Origin: Cellulomonas sp. IC4_254
Lineage (GTDB): Bacteria; Actinomycetota; Actinomycetes; Actinomycetales; Cellulomonadaceae
Length of the DNA stretch: 56,817 nt
Reading direction: 5' to 3'
NCBI RefSeq assembly: GCF_011603975.1
Contig: NZ_JAANNB010000002.1
Location: 1 to 56,817 of the forward strand
Shown here: one piece after another, positions 40,340 through 49,518 of the stretch
Position numbering within the stretch: the first letter of the stretch is position 1
Layout of the letters: each line of letters begins with the position of its first letter
The notes under the pieces: generated by a model
The model's database searches: none
What the model saw: the letters and a program-made list of their open reading frames with translations, nothing else
What the model was told of the DNA's origin: nothing
Made by a program: the position numbers and the translations under genes

Positions 40340-42023
40340 CGACCGGGCGACGACGCCCGCGCCGACGACGCCCGTGCCGGAGGGCCGCCGGCGACGCCTC
40401 GCGGCCGGCCCGGCGGGCGCCCGGTCGCCGCGCGCGGTGTTCTGGCTCTCCTGGGCCGTGCTCACGGCGCTGGCGGGCGTGTGGGCGCTCGCCAGCCCGA
40501 TGGCCGCGTCGCCGGACGAGCCGGCGCACATCGTGCGCGCCGCGGCGCTCGTGCGCGGCGCCCCGCTCGAGGAGGCCCAGACGGGCGTGTGGCGGGCGGA
40601 GCTGCCGCGCATCTACTACCTGACGGGGGAGATGCCCGGCTGCTACGCGTTCCGCTCCACCGAGCCCGCCTCCTGCTGGCCCGCCGACTGGGGCGACGTC
40701 ACGGCGACCCAGGGCGCGACGACGTCCGCCGGGAACTACAACCCGCTGTACTACGCGGTCGTCGGCCTGCCCACGGTGCTGGAGCCGAGCCTGGGCACGC
40801 TGTACCTCATGCGCCTGATGAGCGCGCTGCTCGGCGGGTTCTGCCTCGCGCTCGGCCTCCGCTCGGTGGCGGAGGTGGCCCGCCGGCGCTGGGTCGTCCC
40901 CGCGGTCGCCGTCGCGACCACGCCGATGGTCGTGTTCATGAACAGCACCGTGAACCCGAACTCCGTCGAGGCCGCCGCCGGGATCGCGCTGTGGCTCACG
41001 CTCGTCCTCGCGCTGCGCGAGCCCGACCCCGCGCTGACCTCGCGCCGGTGGTGGCGTGCGGGCCTGCTCGTCGTGCTGCTGGTCAACGCCAAGGCGTTCT
41101 CCCCGCTGTTCCTCGCGATCATCGTGCTCGCCGCCGCGGTGCTCGCGGGCTGGGGCCGGGTGCGCGCCGCGCTGGCCGACCGGCGCACCTGGCCCGGTCT
41201 CGGGCTGGGCGTCCTCGGCTCGGTCGCCGCGGTGCTGTGGATCCTGCGCGCGGGGGCCGTCTCCGGCGCCGGGATCATCGCCTACCCGGACATGACGCTC
41301 CGCAAGGCGCTGAACGACGTGCTGCGGCTGACGTCCTCGTACGTCGAGCAGCAGTTCGGCCGGTTCGGGTGGCACGACACCCCGGCGCCCGGCAGCGTCT
41401 ACCTGCTGCTCGCGGCCGCGCTCGGCCTGCTCGTGCTGCTCGCGCTCGCCGCCGCGCGGCTGCGCGAGTCCCTCGTGCTCGCGACCGTCGCGCTGCTGGT
41501 GATCGCCATGCCCGTCGTGCTGCAGGTGCCGAACGCCACCCAGGTCGGGCTGCCGTGGCAGGGCCGGTACCTCCTGGCCGTCTCGGTGGGGGTGCCGCTG
41601 ATCGCGGGCATGCTGCTCGACTCCCGGGCGCCGGTCGCCGCCGCGGTCGCGCGCCGGGTGACCTGGCTGCTGCTCGCGCTCGTCGGCGTGGTGCAGCTGC
41701 TGTCGTTCGCGGAGAACCTGCGCCGCTACGTCGCCGGCACCTCGGCGCCCTGGTTCGAGCCCGTCCCCGACCCGTGGCAGCCGCCGCTGCCGGCGGCGCT
41801 GCTCGTCGTGGGCGCCGTCCTGGCGATCGCCGCGTGGACGGTGCTGCTCGGCTGGCTCGCCCGGGAGCAGGTGCCGGCCGAGCCCGTCGGCACCGCGCCC
41901 GCCGAGCCCGTGGGAGCGGTGCCCGCGGAGCCCGCGGCCCCGGCCGGGCCCGCCGCACGCGGCGCCGCCGACGCCGTGCCGGACGCGCCGCGCGCCGCGA
42001 CCGCGCCGACCCGGCCCGCCTGA
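40323..42023 (+). CDS. DUF2142 family membrane protein (GT-C-like)
   Basis: A 566-residue protein with about 11-12 membrane segments. An acidic pair in the first outer loop, SPDEPAHIVRAAAL, is the DUF2142 hallmark. YNPLYYAVVGLP and PWQGRYLLAVSVGVP also fit the family. The Asp-Glu position matches the catalytic site of GT-C enzymes using lipid-phosphate sugars. The C-terminus is Pro/Ala-rich with repeated PAEPVG units. The GTG at 40323 has GGAGGAGG about 9 nt upstream inside the DUF2304 gene. A glycosyltransferase role is inferred from fold and neighbours. Confidence 0.85.
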   Translation: MTTSADDRATTPAPTTPVPEGRRRRLAAGPAGARSPRAVFWLSWAVLTALAGVWALASPMAASPDEPAHIVRAAALVRGAPLEEAQTGVWRAELPRIYYLTGEMPGCYAFRSTEPASCWPADWGDVTATQGATTSAGNYNPLYYAVVGLPTVLEPSLGTLYLMRLMSALLGGFCLALGLRSVAEVARRRWVVPAVAVATTPMVVFMNSTVNPNSVEAAAGIALWLTLVLALREPDPALTSRRWWRAGLLVVLLVNAKAFSPLFLAIIVLAAAVLAGWGRVRAALADRRTWPGLGLGVLGSVAAVLWILRAGAVSGAGIIAYPDMTLRKALNDVLRLTSSYVEQQFGRFGWHDTPAPGSVYLLLAAALGLLVLLALAAARLRESLVLATVALLVIAMPVVLQVPNATQVGLPWQGRYLLAVSVGVPLIAGMLLDSRAPVAAAVARRVTWLLLALVGVVQLLSFAENLRRYVAGTSAPWFEPVPDPWQPPLPAALLVVGAVLAIAAWTVLLGWLAREQVPAEPVGTAPAEPVGAVPAEPAAPAGPAARGAADAVPDAPRAATAPTRPA

Positions 42024-42134
42024 CGACGCCGGTCCGGCGCACCCGTCCTCCGCGCCGCCTCCCCGGGGCGCGCACACCGGTGTGGCACGATGTCTGGCCG
42101 TGCGTGCTGTCGGGCGCGCGCGGGAGGAGGCAAG

Positions 42135-44237
42135 GTGGCGGCGACCGCTGACGACGGCGCGGTGCGCACCGCGGACCCCCGCGAGGACGACCGGCCGGCG
42201 CCGTCGCGGCGCCGCCGGTGGCTCGCGCCGGCCCTGTGCGCGGCGATCGCGCTGCTCGGCGTCGTGCTGGCGCTGTCCGCCCGGGTCGGCCCGGTGCAGG
42301 GCGACGCGACGCAGGGCTTCACGCTGACCGAGGGCGACGGCTCGCTCGCCCCGGACGCCCCGGTGAGCTTCGAGCTCACCGCCACCGAGGACGACCTCAG
42401 CGCGGTCGGCATGGTGCTCGGCACCTGGACGGACTCGGCGGACTGCACGCTGACCGCGACCATCGCCCGCGACGGCGACGAGCTCGCGTCCCAGGACACC
42501 GAGTGCTCCGACCTGGCGGACACGGTGCTCACCCCGGTCGTGGAGTTCGACCCGGTCCCGGACTCGGCGGACGAGGAGTTCACCGTCACGCTGAGCGTCT
42601 CGGACGACTCGCCGCTGCCGCCCGCGATCTGGGAGACCCTCGACGGGAACCCCGCCGCGGTCGCGCTGTACGGCGAGCCGGACCGGCCGATGCTGTCCGC
42701 GGTCGGCCTCGTCCTGGACCGCGTCGCCGCCTACGCGCCCGTCTGGGGCTCGCCGGGCTGGGTCGTGACCCTCGCGGCGCTGGTGCTCGCGTGCGTGGCG
42801 CTGCTGGCGCTGCGACCCCGCTGGGGCCTGGTCACGGTGATCGTCCTCGTGGTGGCCCGCGGCCTGCTGTGGACCGTGCTGATCCCGCCGCTGCAGGGCA
42901 TGGACGAGCCCGCGCACTTCGCGAACGTGCAGTTCATCGCGGAGGAGGGCCGGCTGCCGAACTGGAACACCGAGGAGCGCTCGCAGGCCTACTCGGACTC
43001 GCTCGGCGCGGCCGCGCAGGAGATGCGCGTCTCGCGGTTCCAGCCGACCGACCGCCCGGACTACGACGAGGAGTCGGTCGAGCGGCTGCGGCGCGAGGAC
43101 GCCGCCGCGGGCACCGAGTCCGACGGTACCGGCCCCGCCGCCTCCTACCCGCCCCCGTACTACGCGGTCGGCGCGGGCTTCTACCACCTGGCCCCGGACG
43201 ACACGGTCGCGCAGGTGTACGCCGTCCGGCTGTGGTCCGCGCTGCTCGGCGTGGGGGCGATCGTCTTCGCCTGGCTGTTCGCGGGCGAGGTGCTGCCCGG
43301 CCGCCGCACGGCCCGCGCGGGCGTGGTGACGGCGATCGCGCTGCAGCCGATGCTCGCGCACCAGTTCGCGCTCGTGAACAACGACGGCTGGGTGATCGCG
43401 GCCGGGTTCGCCGCGCTGTGGATCGGCGCCCGGCTGGTGCGGACGGCCCGCGGGCCGTGGTGGATGCTCGCCGCGGGCGCCGTCGCCGGTGCGGCGGCGC
43501 TCGGCAAGCCGTTCGCGGCGCTGACCGTCATCCCGATCGCGCTGGGCTGGCTGCTCGGCAAGGTCCGGTACCGGGTGCGCGACTGGCGGGTGCTGCTCGG
43601 CGAGCCGCTGCTCGCCGCGGTCGGTGTGGCGCTGACGTACGGCGTGTGGCTGGTGGCGGCCCGGGTGCTGGGCATCGACACCGGCCTCGGTTTCCCGGAG
43701 GGCGCCCAGGACGGCCCGCGCGGGCCGATCGCGTACTTCCGCTCCCAGGTCAGCCCGGACTTCGCGGAGTTCCGCCAGCTGTGGGTGGACCAGCTGTGGG
43801 GCAACTTCGGCTGGGTGAACACGCCGCTGCCGTTCGGCGCGCAGCAGGTGATCTGGGCGACCTACCTGGTGCTCGCGCTGGCGACCGTCGTCTGGCTGGT
43901 GCTGCTGGTCCGCGAGCACCGGAGCGGGGCGGTCGACGAGGCGGTGCGGGGGATCGACCAGATGATCGCGCTGTGCGTGCTCTCCGGGCTCGGCGTGCTG
44001 CTCGGCATGTACGGCGTGGAGTACGGGTTCTTCCAGTCCACCGGGCTGACGAACCTGCTGCAGGGCCGCTACCTGCTGATGGTGGTCCCGGCGCTGCTCG
44101 CGCTGCCGCCGCTGCTGGCGGAGCGCCTGAGCCGCCGGCGGCCCGCGGCGGCGGTCGCGGCCTGGACGGTGGCGGTGGGCGTGCTCGCGCTGCACGTGAC
44201 GAGCGTCCTGGTCATCGCGCAGAAGTACTACCTCTGA
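42135..44237 (+). CDS. DUF2142 family membrane protein with extracytoplasmic insertion
   Basis: A 700-residue protein, second DUF2142 copy. A membrane segment (about 30-48) is followed by a soluble domain of about 150 residues. The polytopic part begins near 215, with MDEPAHFANVQFIAEEG as the acidic-pair motif and YPPPYYAVGAGFYHL after it. QGRYLLMVVPALLALPP near the C-terminus matches the family. The GTG at 42135 is preferred over 42090 because AGGAGG lies just upstream (42125-42130) and the earlier codons look non-coding. It differs from the first copy by the extra N-terminal domain, so the two may use different acceptors. Ends at a strong hairpin. Confidence 0.85.
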   Translation: MAATADDGAVRTADPREDDRPAPSRRRRWLAPALCAAIALLGVVLALSARVGPVQGDATQGFTLTEGDGSLAPDAPVSFELTATEDDLSAVGMVLGTWTDSADCTLTATIARDGDELASQDTECSDLADTVLTPVVEFDPVPDSADEEFTVTLSVSDDSPLPPAIWETLDGNPAAVALYGEPDRPMLSAVGLVLDRVAAYAPVWGSPGWVVTLAALVLACVALLALRPRWGLVTVIVLVVARGLLWTVLIPPLQGMDEPAHFANVQFIAEEGRLPNWNTEERSQAYSDSLGAAAQEMRVSRFQPTDRPDYDEESVERLRREDAAAGTESDGTGPAASYPPPYYAVGAGFYHLAPDDTVAQVYAVRLWSALLGVGAIVFAWLFAGEVLPGRRTARAGVVTAIALQPMLAHQFALVNNDGWVIAAGFAALWIGARLVRTARGPWWMLAAGAVAGAAALGKPFAALTVIPIALGWLLGKVRYRVRDWRVLLGEPLLAAVGVALTYGVWLVAARVLGIDTGLGFPEGAQDGPRGPIAYFRSQVSPDFAEFRQLWVDQLWGNFGWVNTPLPFGAQQVIWATYLVLALATVVWLVLLVREHRSGAVDEAVRGIDQMIALCVLSGLGVLLGMYGVEYGFFQSTGLTNLLQGRYLLMVVPALLALPPLLAERLSRRRPAAAVAAWTVAVGVLALHVTSVLVIAQKYYL

Positions 44238-44243
44238 CACGCG

Positions 44244-44285
44244 GACGGCCCCGGTCGCGGCTCCCTCGCCGCGGCCGGGGCCGTC
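44244..44285. terminator. Strong bidirectional hairpin between DUF2142 and rmlA
   Basis: A 17-bp stem (44244-44260 with 44269-44285, one G-U pair) with an 8-nt loop between convergent genes. Confidence 0.7.
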
Positions 44286-44295
44286 GTCGTGCGGC

Positions 44296-45168
44296 TCAGC
44301 GGTCGCCGGACTCCAGCAGGCCCAGCAGGTAGCTGCCGTAGCCGGACTTCACCAGGCCCTCGGCGCGGGTGCGCAGCTCGTCGTCGGACAGGAAGCCGCG
44401 GCGCCAGGCCACCTCCTCCGGCGAGCCGATCTTCAGGCCCTGCCGGCTCTCGATGGTCCGGACGTAGTCCGAGGCCTCGAGCAGCGAGTCGAAGGTGCCG
44501 GTGTCGAGCCAGGCGGTGCCGCGCGGCAGCACCTCGACCTGCAGCCGGCCCTGCTCCAGGTAGTGCCGGTTCACGTCCGTGATCTCGTACTCCCCGCGCG
44601 CGGACGGCTTCAGGTCGCGGGCGATCTCGATCACGTCGTTGTCGTAGAAGTAGAGGCCGGGGACGGCGTAGGACGACTTCGGCTGCGCCGGCTTCTCCTC
44701 CAGGGACAGCGCGCGGCCGTCGGCGTCGAACTCGACCACGCCGTAGGCGGTGGGGTCGGCGACCCGGTAGGCGAACACGGCGGCGCCGTCGATCTCCTCG
44801 AACCGGGTGAGCTGGGAGCCGAGGCCGGGCCCGTAGAAGATGTTGTCGCCGAGGACCAGCGCCGCCGAGTCGCCGCCGACGAAGTCCGCGCCGAGCACGA
44901 ACGCCTGCGCCAGCCCGTTCGGCTCCGCCTGGACGGTGTAGCTGATCGAGATGCCGAACTGGGAGCCGTCGCCGAGGAGGCGCTGGAACTGCTCGGCGTC
45001 GTGCGGCGTGGTGATGACCAGGACGTCCTTGATCCCCGCCAGCATCAGCGTCGAGAGCGGGTAGTAGATCATCGGCTTGTCGTAGACCGGGACGAGCTGC
45101 TTGCTCACGCCGAGGGTGATCGGGTGCAGTCGGGTGCCGGATCCACCGGCCAGGATGATGCCTCGCAT
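44296..45168 (-). CDS. rmlA: Glucose-1-phosphate thymidylyltransferase
   Basis: First step of dTDP-sugar synthesis, making dTDP-glucose for RmlB. The 290-residue protein begins [18 protein letters not shown] with the dTTP/glucose-phosphate loop. It has [28 protein letters not shown] and [13 protein letters not shown]. The C-terminal [17 protein letters not shown] is typical of RmlA. The ATG at 45168 gives the usual family start; another ATG two codons upstream (45174) is possible. A CACACT box 8 nt before 45168 suggests a leaderless mRNA. Secure call. Confidence 0.95.
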   Translation of the reverse strand: MRGIILAGGSGTRLHPITLGVSKQLVPVYDKPMIYYPLSTLMLAGIKDVLVITTPHDAEQFQRLLGDGSQFGISISYTVQAEPNGLAQAFVLGADFVGGDSAALVLGDNIFYGPGLGSQLTRFEEIDGAAVFAYRVADPTAYGVVEFDADGRALSLEEKPAQPKSSYAVPGLYFYDNDVIEIARDLKPSARGEYEITDVNRHYLEQGRLQVEVLPRGTAWLDTGTFDSLLEASDYVRTIESRQGLKIGSPEEVAWRRGFLSDDELRTRAEGLVKSGYGSYLLGLLESGDR

Positions 45169-45176
45169 GGTCATAC

Positions 45177-45182
45177 AGTGTG
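45177..45182 (-). promoter_or_regulatory. Candidate leaderless -10 box of rmlA
   Basis: CACACT on the minus strand, 8 nt before the ATG at 45168. It departs from the TANNNT pattern at its first base. Confidence 0.35.
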
Positions 45183-45294
45183 GCGCATCCGCGGCCCGCC
45201 CGGATGGAGGAACGGCGGTCGGCCGTCCGGGTGAGGCGCTGGCCGCCCTGTCCGGTTTGTGCCAATCTGTCCGAAATCGAGACGAGGGAGCGTG

Positions 45295-46497
45295 ATGTTC
45301 CGGATCCGCAGTGCCGCGCAGAGCTACGCGTGGGGGTCGCCGACGGCGATCCCGGAGCTGCTCGGCGTGCCCGCCACCGGCGACCCGGTCGCCGAGGCGT
45401 GGTTCGGGTCCCACCACGCCGGGCCGTCGCTCGTGGACGGTGCCGACGACGCCCCCGCGCGCACGCTCAGCGAGGCCATCGCCGGTGACCCGCGCCGCGC
45501 CCTCGGCGAGGACGTCGTGGCCCGGTTCGGCGCGCGCCTGCCCTACCTGCTCAAGGTCATCGCCGCCGACACCCCGCTGTCGCTGCAGGTGCACCCGAAC
45601 CTCACCGCCGCCGCCGAGGGCTTCGACCGCGAGGACGCCGCGGGCATCCCGGTGGACGCGCCGCACCGCAACTACCGCGACCGGAACCACAAGCCGGAGC
45701 TGGTGTACGCGCTGACCCGGTTCGAGGCCGTCTGCGGCTTCCGGGCCCCGCGCCGCGCCGCGGAGCTGCTCGTCGGGCTGGACGCCCCGCTCGCCAAGGA
45801 GCTGCACGACCTGCTGTTCGCGCAGCGGGACGCCAGCGGCATCGAGGCGGCGTTCACGCAGCTGCTCGACCCGGCCACCCGGCCCGGCCCGGACGAGGTG
45901 CAGCAGGTCGTCGACGCCTGCGCCCGCCGGCTGGCCGACGGCTCGCCGTCCCCGCGCGCGGACCGGACGGTCGTCCGGCTCGCCGAGGCGTACCCGGGGG
46001 ACCCCGGGGTCGTCACGTCGCTGCTGCTCAACCCGGTGACCCTGCACCCGGGGGAGGCGCTGTTCGTCCCCGCGGGCGGCGTGCACGCCTACCTGCGCGG
46101 CGTCGGGGTCGAGATCATGGCGTCCTCGGACAACGTGCTGCGCGCGGGGCTGACGCCCAAGCACGTCGACGTCGCAGAGCTGCTCCGCAACGTCGACTAC
46201 GTCGCGGCGCCCCCGATCCGGATCGCCCCCGAGCGGTTCCACGGCGCGACCCGGGTGTACTACGCGCCGGTCGACGACTTCGAGCTGTCGATCACGAGCG
46301 TCGAGGACGCGGGCGCCCACCCGCTGCCCGGCCGCGGCCCCCGGGTGCTGCTGTGCCTGGAGGGCGAGGCGACGGTGCGCGCGGCCTCCGGGGCGTCGGT
46401 GGCGCTGCGCCGCGGCGACGCGGCGTTCGTCCCGGCGTCGGACGGGACGCTCGAGGTCGAGGGGTGCGCGCGGCTGGTCCAGGCGGACGTGCCCTGA
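45295..46497 (+). CDS. manA: Mannose-6-phosphate isomerase, type I
   Basis: Interconverts fructose 6-phosphate and mannose 6-phosphate, feeding GDP-mannose. The 400-residue cupin protein has the expected zinc ligands in [16 protein letters not shown] and [11 protein letters not shown], and the [19 protein letters not shown] stretch near the active site. The ATG at 45295 follows GAGGGAG; a GTG one codon earlier is also possible. No manB or manC is in the window, so the next two steps must be encoded elsewhere. It lies between rmlA (divergent) and the two GDP-mannose dehydratase-like genes (convergent). Confidence 0.94.
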   Translation: MFRIRSAAQSYAWGSPTAIPELLGVPATGDPVAEAWFGSHHAGPSLVDGADDAPARTLSEAIAGDPRRALGEDVVARFGARLPYLLKVIAADTPLSLQVHPNLTAAAEGFDREDAAGIPVDAPHRNYRDRNHKPELVYALTRFEAVCGFRAPRRAAELLVGLDAPLAKELHDLLFAQRDASGIEAAFTQLLDPATRPGPDEVQQVVDACARRLADGSPSPRADRTVVRLAEAYPGDPGVVTSLLLNPVTLHPGEALFVPAGGVHAYLRGVGVEIMASSDNVLRAGLTPKHVDVAELLRNVDYVAAPPIRIAPERFHGATRVYYAPVDDFELSITSVEDAGAHPLPGRGPRVLLCLEGEATVRAASGASVALRRGDAAFVPASDGTLEVEGCARLVQADVP

Positions 46498-46525
46498 CCG
46501 GTTTCGCCGTCCGGCGGCCCGGCGG

Positions 46526-47476
46526 TCAGGCGCGCGCGAGCGCCAGGTCGTGGTCGACCATCGCCCCGACGAGGGCGTCGAAGTCGTGCGTGCGCCGCCA
46601 GCCGAGCTCCCGCTCGGCCCGACCGGGGTCGCCGACCAGCAGCGGCGCGTCGCCCGGGCGCAGGAACGCCGGGTCGACCTCGACGTGGCGGCGCCAGTCC
46701 GGGACGCCGGCGCGGGCGAACGCCGCGCGCACGAAGTCCTCGACGGAGTGCGCCTGCCCGGTCGCGACCACCCAGTCACCCGGGGCGTCGTGCCGCGCGG
46801 CGCGCACCATCGCGTCCACGTAGTCCGGCGCCCAGCCCCAGTCACGGCGCGCGGCGAGGTTGCCGAGCACCAGGCGGTCCTCGAGGCCCAGCGCGATCCG
46901 CGCCGCGCCCCGCGTGATCTTCCGGGTCACGAACTGCTCCGGACGACGCGGCGACTCGTGGTTGAACAGCACGCAGGACGCGACGTGCAGCCCGCGCTCG
47001 CGGTAGACGCCCGCGAGGTGGTGCGCGAAGGCCTTGGCCGCGCCGTACGGGTTCCGCGGCGCGACCGGCGTGGTCTCGTCCTGCGGCACGCGCTCGGGGT
47101 GCCCGAAGATCTCCCCGGACGACGCCTGGACCACGCGCACCGGCCGGCCGGTGCGGTCCTGGACGGCGAGCGCGGCGTCCAGCAGGGCCAGCGGCGCCAG
47201 CCCGGACAGCTCGGCGGTGGCCTCGGGCTCGGCCCAGGACCGGGCGACCGAGCTGATCCCGCCGAGGTTGTACAGCTCGTCCGGGGCCAGGCGCGCCACG
47301 AGGGCGTGCAGGCCGGGCCGGTCGCCGAGGTCGACGGCGTGCGGGGTCCAGCCGACGGCGGCGACGTCGTCGCCCGGCCGGACGAGCCCGTGCACCTCGG
47401 CGCCCTCGGCGAGCAGCCGCTCGACCAGGTAGGAGCCGTCCTGCCCGGTGGCGCCGGTGACGAGGGCGACCGTCAC
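46526..47476 (-). CDS. GDP-mannose 4,6-dehydratase-like SDR protein
   Basis: A 316-residue extended SDR close to [44 protein letters not shown] with Ser-Glu, and the Tyr-Lys pair in [30 protein letters not shown] and [15 protein letters not shown] also match. It overlaps the first gmd gene by 4 nt. Because a second dehydratase would be redundant, it may instead be the reductase (RMD-like) giving GDP-D-rhamnose, or act on another GDP-sugar. Motifs do not decide this. Confidence 0.82.
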   Translation of the reverse strand: MTVALVTGATGQDGSYLVERLLAEGAEVHGLVRPGDDVAAVGWTPHAVDLGDRPGLHALVARLAPDELYNLGGISSVARSWAEPEATAELSGLAPLALLDAALAVQDRTGRPVRVVQASSGEIFGHPERVPQDETTPVAPRNPYGAAKAFAHHLAGVYRERGLHVASCVLFNHESPRRPEQFVTRKITRGAARIALGLEDRLVLGNLAARRDWGWAPDYVDAMVRAARHDAPGDWVVATGQAHSVEDFVRAAFARAGVPDWRRHVEVDPAFLRPGDAPLLVGDPGRAERELGWRRTHDFDALVGAMVDHDLALARA

Positions 47477-48456
47477 GCGGCGAGCCTGCGCTGCTCGGCC
47501 AGGTCGTGCTCGACCATCATCGCCACGAGCCCGCGGAAGTCGACCTTCGGCTCCCAGCCGAGGCGCTCGCGGGCCTTCGAGGCGTCGCCCACCAGCAGGT
47601 CGACCTCGGCCGGGCGCACGAACTGCGGGTCGGTGCGCACCAGGTGGGACCAGTCGTCGACGCCGACGTGCCCGAAGGCGGCGTCGAGCAGCTCGCGGAT
47701 CGAGTGGGTGGCGCCGGTGGCGACCACGTAGTCGTCCGCCTCGTCCTGCTGCAGCATCCGCCACATGGCGTCGACGTAGTCGCCGGCGAAGCCCCAGTCC
47801 CGGCGCGCCTCGAGGTTGCCGAGCACCAGCTCGTCCTGCAGGCCGAGCGAGATCCGGGCGACGGCCTGGGACACCTTGCGGGTGACGAACTCGGGCCCGC
47901 GGCGCGGCGACTCGTGGTTGAACAGGATCCCCGAGGACGCGTGCATCCCGTAGGACTCGCGGTAGTTGATCGTCATGTAGTGGCCGAACACCTTGGCGAC
48001 GCCGTACGGCGAGCGGGGCCACAGCAGCGTGGTCTCGCGCTGCGGGACCTCCTGCACCTTGCCGAACATCTCGGAGGAGGAGGCCTGGTAGAACCGCACG
48101 CGGCCCGGGTCGTCGCCGGCGTGCAGGCGCACGGCCTCGAGCATGTTGAGCACGCCCGCGCCGGTGACGTCGGTCGTGATCCGCGCGTTCTGCCACGAGT
48201 ACGCGACGTAGGAGATCGCGCCGAGGTTGTAGACCTCGTCCGGCTGCGAGGTCGCGAGGGCCGCCATCAGGCTCGGCATGTCGGTGAGGTCGCCGGTGAG
48301 CACGTGCACGTCCGGCACGGCCTCGCGCACCAGGGCGATCTTGGGGTTGTTCTGCCCCCGGACCAGCCCGTAGACCTCGTACCCCTTGGCGAGCAGCAGC
48401 TCGGCGAGGTAGAGGCCGTCCTGGCCGGTGATGCCCGTGATCAGTGCGCGTGCCAT
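47473..48456 (-). CDS. gmd: GDP-mannose 4,6-dehydratase
   Basis: Makes GDP-4-keto-6-deoxymannose from GDP-mannose. The 327-residue SDR has ALITGITGQDGLYLAELL and YNLGAISYVAYSW. QASSSEMFG and SPYGVAKVFGHYM carry the catalytic Ser-Glu-Tyr-Lys set, and [16 protein letters not shown] and DWGFAGDYVDAM follow. It belongs to the shorter GMD subfamily with VRGQNNP after the first strand-helix unit. GGAG lies about 5 nt before the ATG. No Fcl/GMER gene for GDP-L-fucose is present in the window. Confidence 0.91.
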   Translation of the reverse strand: MARALITGITGQDGLYLAELLLAKGYEVYGLVRGQNNPKIALVREAVPDVHVLTGDLTDMPSLMAALATSQPDEVYNLGAISYVAYSWQNARITTDVTGAGVLNMLEAVRLHAGDDPGRVRFYQASSSEMFGKVQEVPQRETTLLWPRSPYGVAKVFGHYMTINYRESYGMHASSGILFNHESPRRGPEFVTRKVSQAVARISLGLQDELVLGNLEARRDWGFAGDYVDAMWRMLQQDEADDYVVATGATHSIRELLDAAFGHVGVDDWSHLVRTDPQFVRPAEVDLLVGDASKARERLGWEPKVDFRGLVAMMVEHDLAEQRRLAA

Positions 48457-48516
48457 GTGGTCTCCGGTTCGTCGTGGCGCTCGGGCGACGACCGCTCGGG
48501 CGGCCTACCCGGTGGC

Positions 48517-48524
48517 TAGGCTAC
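48517..48524. promoter_or_regulatory. Overlapping divergent -10 boxes for gmd and GT2
   Basis: TAGGCTA contains TAGGCT for the plus strand (48517-48522) and TAGCCT for the minus strand (48519-48524). The predicted leaders are about 38 nt (to 48568) and about 56 nt (to 48456). RNA polymerase could not use both at once. Confidence 0.4.
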
Positions 48525-48567
48525 CGACGACCCCGGAGCGGAAGGCGTGGGCGGGCGTGAGCGCAGC

Positions 48568-49518
48568 ATGAAGGTCGTCGTGCAGGTCCCCTGCCTCGAC
48601 GAGGAGCAGACCCTGGCGACCGTGCTGGGCTCGATCCCGGACCGGATCGAGGGCGTCGACGAGATCGCCGTCGTCGTGGTCGACGACGGGTCGTCCGACC
48701 GCACCGCGGAGGTGGCCCGCGCGCACGGCGCCACGGTGGTGCGGCACACCCGCACCATGGGGCTGGCGCGGTCGTTCCGGGACGGCGTCGACTGGGCGCT
48801 GGCGCACGGCGCCGACGTCGTGGTGAACACCGACGGGGACAACCAGTACCCGCAGGACCGGATCGGGGACCTGGTTCGGCCGATCCTGGACGGCGTCGCC
48901 GACGTCGTGATCGCCGACCGGCAGACCGCGACGATCGCCGAGTTCTCGCCGTTCAAGAAGCGGATGCAGCGGCTGGGCAGCGCGGTGGTGAACGGCGCGG
49001 CCGACACCCGGCTGCCCGACGCCGCCAGCGGGTTCCGCGCGTACTCCCGGTCCGCCCTCCTGCGGCTGAACGTGGTCACCGAGTTCTCCTACGCGATGGA
49101 GACGATCATCCAGGCCGGCCACAAGCGGCTGCGGATCGTCAGCATCCCCGTGGTGACCAACCCGCGGACCCGCCCGTCGCGGCTGTTCCGGAACGTGTTC
49201 CACCACATGGCCCGGTCCGCGTCGGCGATCGTGCGCTCGTACCTGATGTTCAAGCCGTACGTGGTGTTCGCGACGCTCGCGGCGGTGTTCGGGGTGCTCG
49301 CGCTGGTGCCGATGGTGCGGTTCCTCGTGCTGTGGCTGGCGAACGGCGAGGCCGGCAACGTCCAGTCGCTGATCTTCGGCGCCATCATGGCGGTGGCGTG
49401 CCTGCTGTCGGTGGCGCTGGGGGTGCTCTCGGACCTGCTGCGGACCAACCGCGTGCTGCTGGAGGAGCAGCTGGAGCGGATCAAGCGCCTGCAGTACGAC
49501 GGCCGGCCCGGCGCCTGA
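48568..49518 (+). CDS. GT2 glycosyltransferase with C-terminal membrane hairpin and coiled coil
   Basis: The 316-residue protein has KVVVQVPCLDEEQTL, VVVDDGSSDRT, GLARSFRDGVDWAL, VVNTDGDNQYPQD and PDAASGFRAYSR, fitting polyprenyl-phosphate sugar synthases. After about residue 235 come two membrane segments (VVFATLAAVFGVLALVPM, and LIFGAIMAVACLLSVALGVL). A helix rich in Glu/Arg/Leu (VLLEEQLERIKRLQY) follows. This end resembles a shortened DUF2304 protein, as if the GT2-DUF2304 pair seen twice elsewhere were fused here. ATG 48568 is preferred; GTG 48547 is possible. The 3' end overlaps the convergent gene by 38 bp. Confidence 0.86.
   Translation: MKVVVQVPCLDEEQTLATVLGSIPDRIEGVDEIAVVVVDDGSSDRTAEVARAHGATVVRHTRTMGLARSFRDGVDWALAHGADVVVNTDGDNQYPQDRIGDLVRPILDGVADVVIADRQTATIAEFSPFKKRMQRLGSAVVNGAADTRLPDAASGFRAYSRSALLRLNVVTEFSYAMETIIQAGHKRLRIVSIPVVTNPRTRPSRLFRNVFHHMARSASAIVRSYLMFKPYVVFATLAAVFGVLALVPMVRFLVLWLANGEAGNVQSLIFGAIMAVACLLSVALGVLSDLLRTNRVLLEEQLERIKRLQYDGRPGA

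Noticed and set aside
40236-44240. A 1334-codon open frame antisense to the DUF2304 and DUF2142 genes
   Set aside because: The product is dominated by Arg, His, Gln and Gly without hydrophobic core or motifs. The plus strand has recognisable families with proper starts and ribosome sites.
46498-46525. Possible terminator between manA and the gmd-like gene
   Set aside because: Only short, ambiguous G+C pairings can be drawn in the 28-bp gap, so no hairpin was called.
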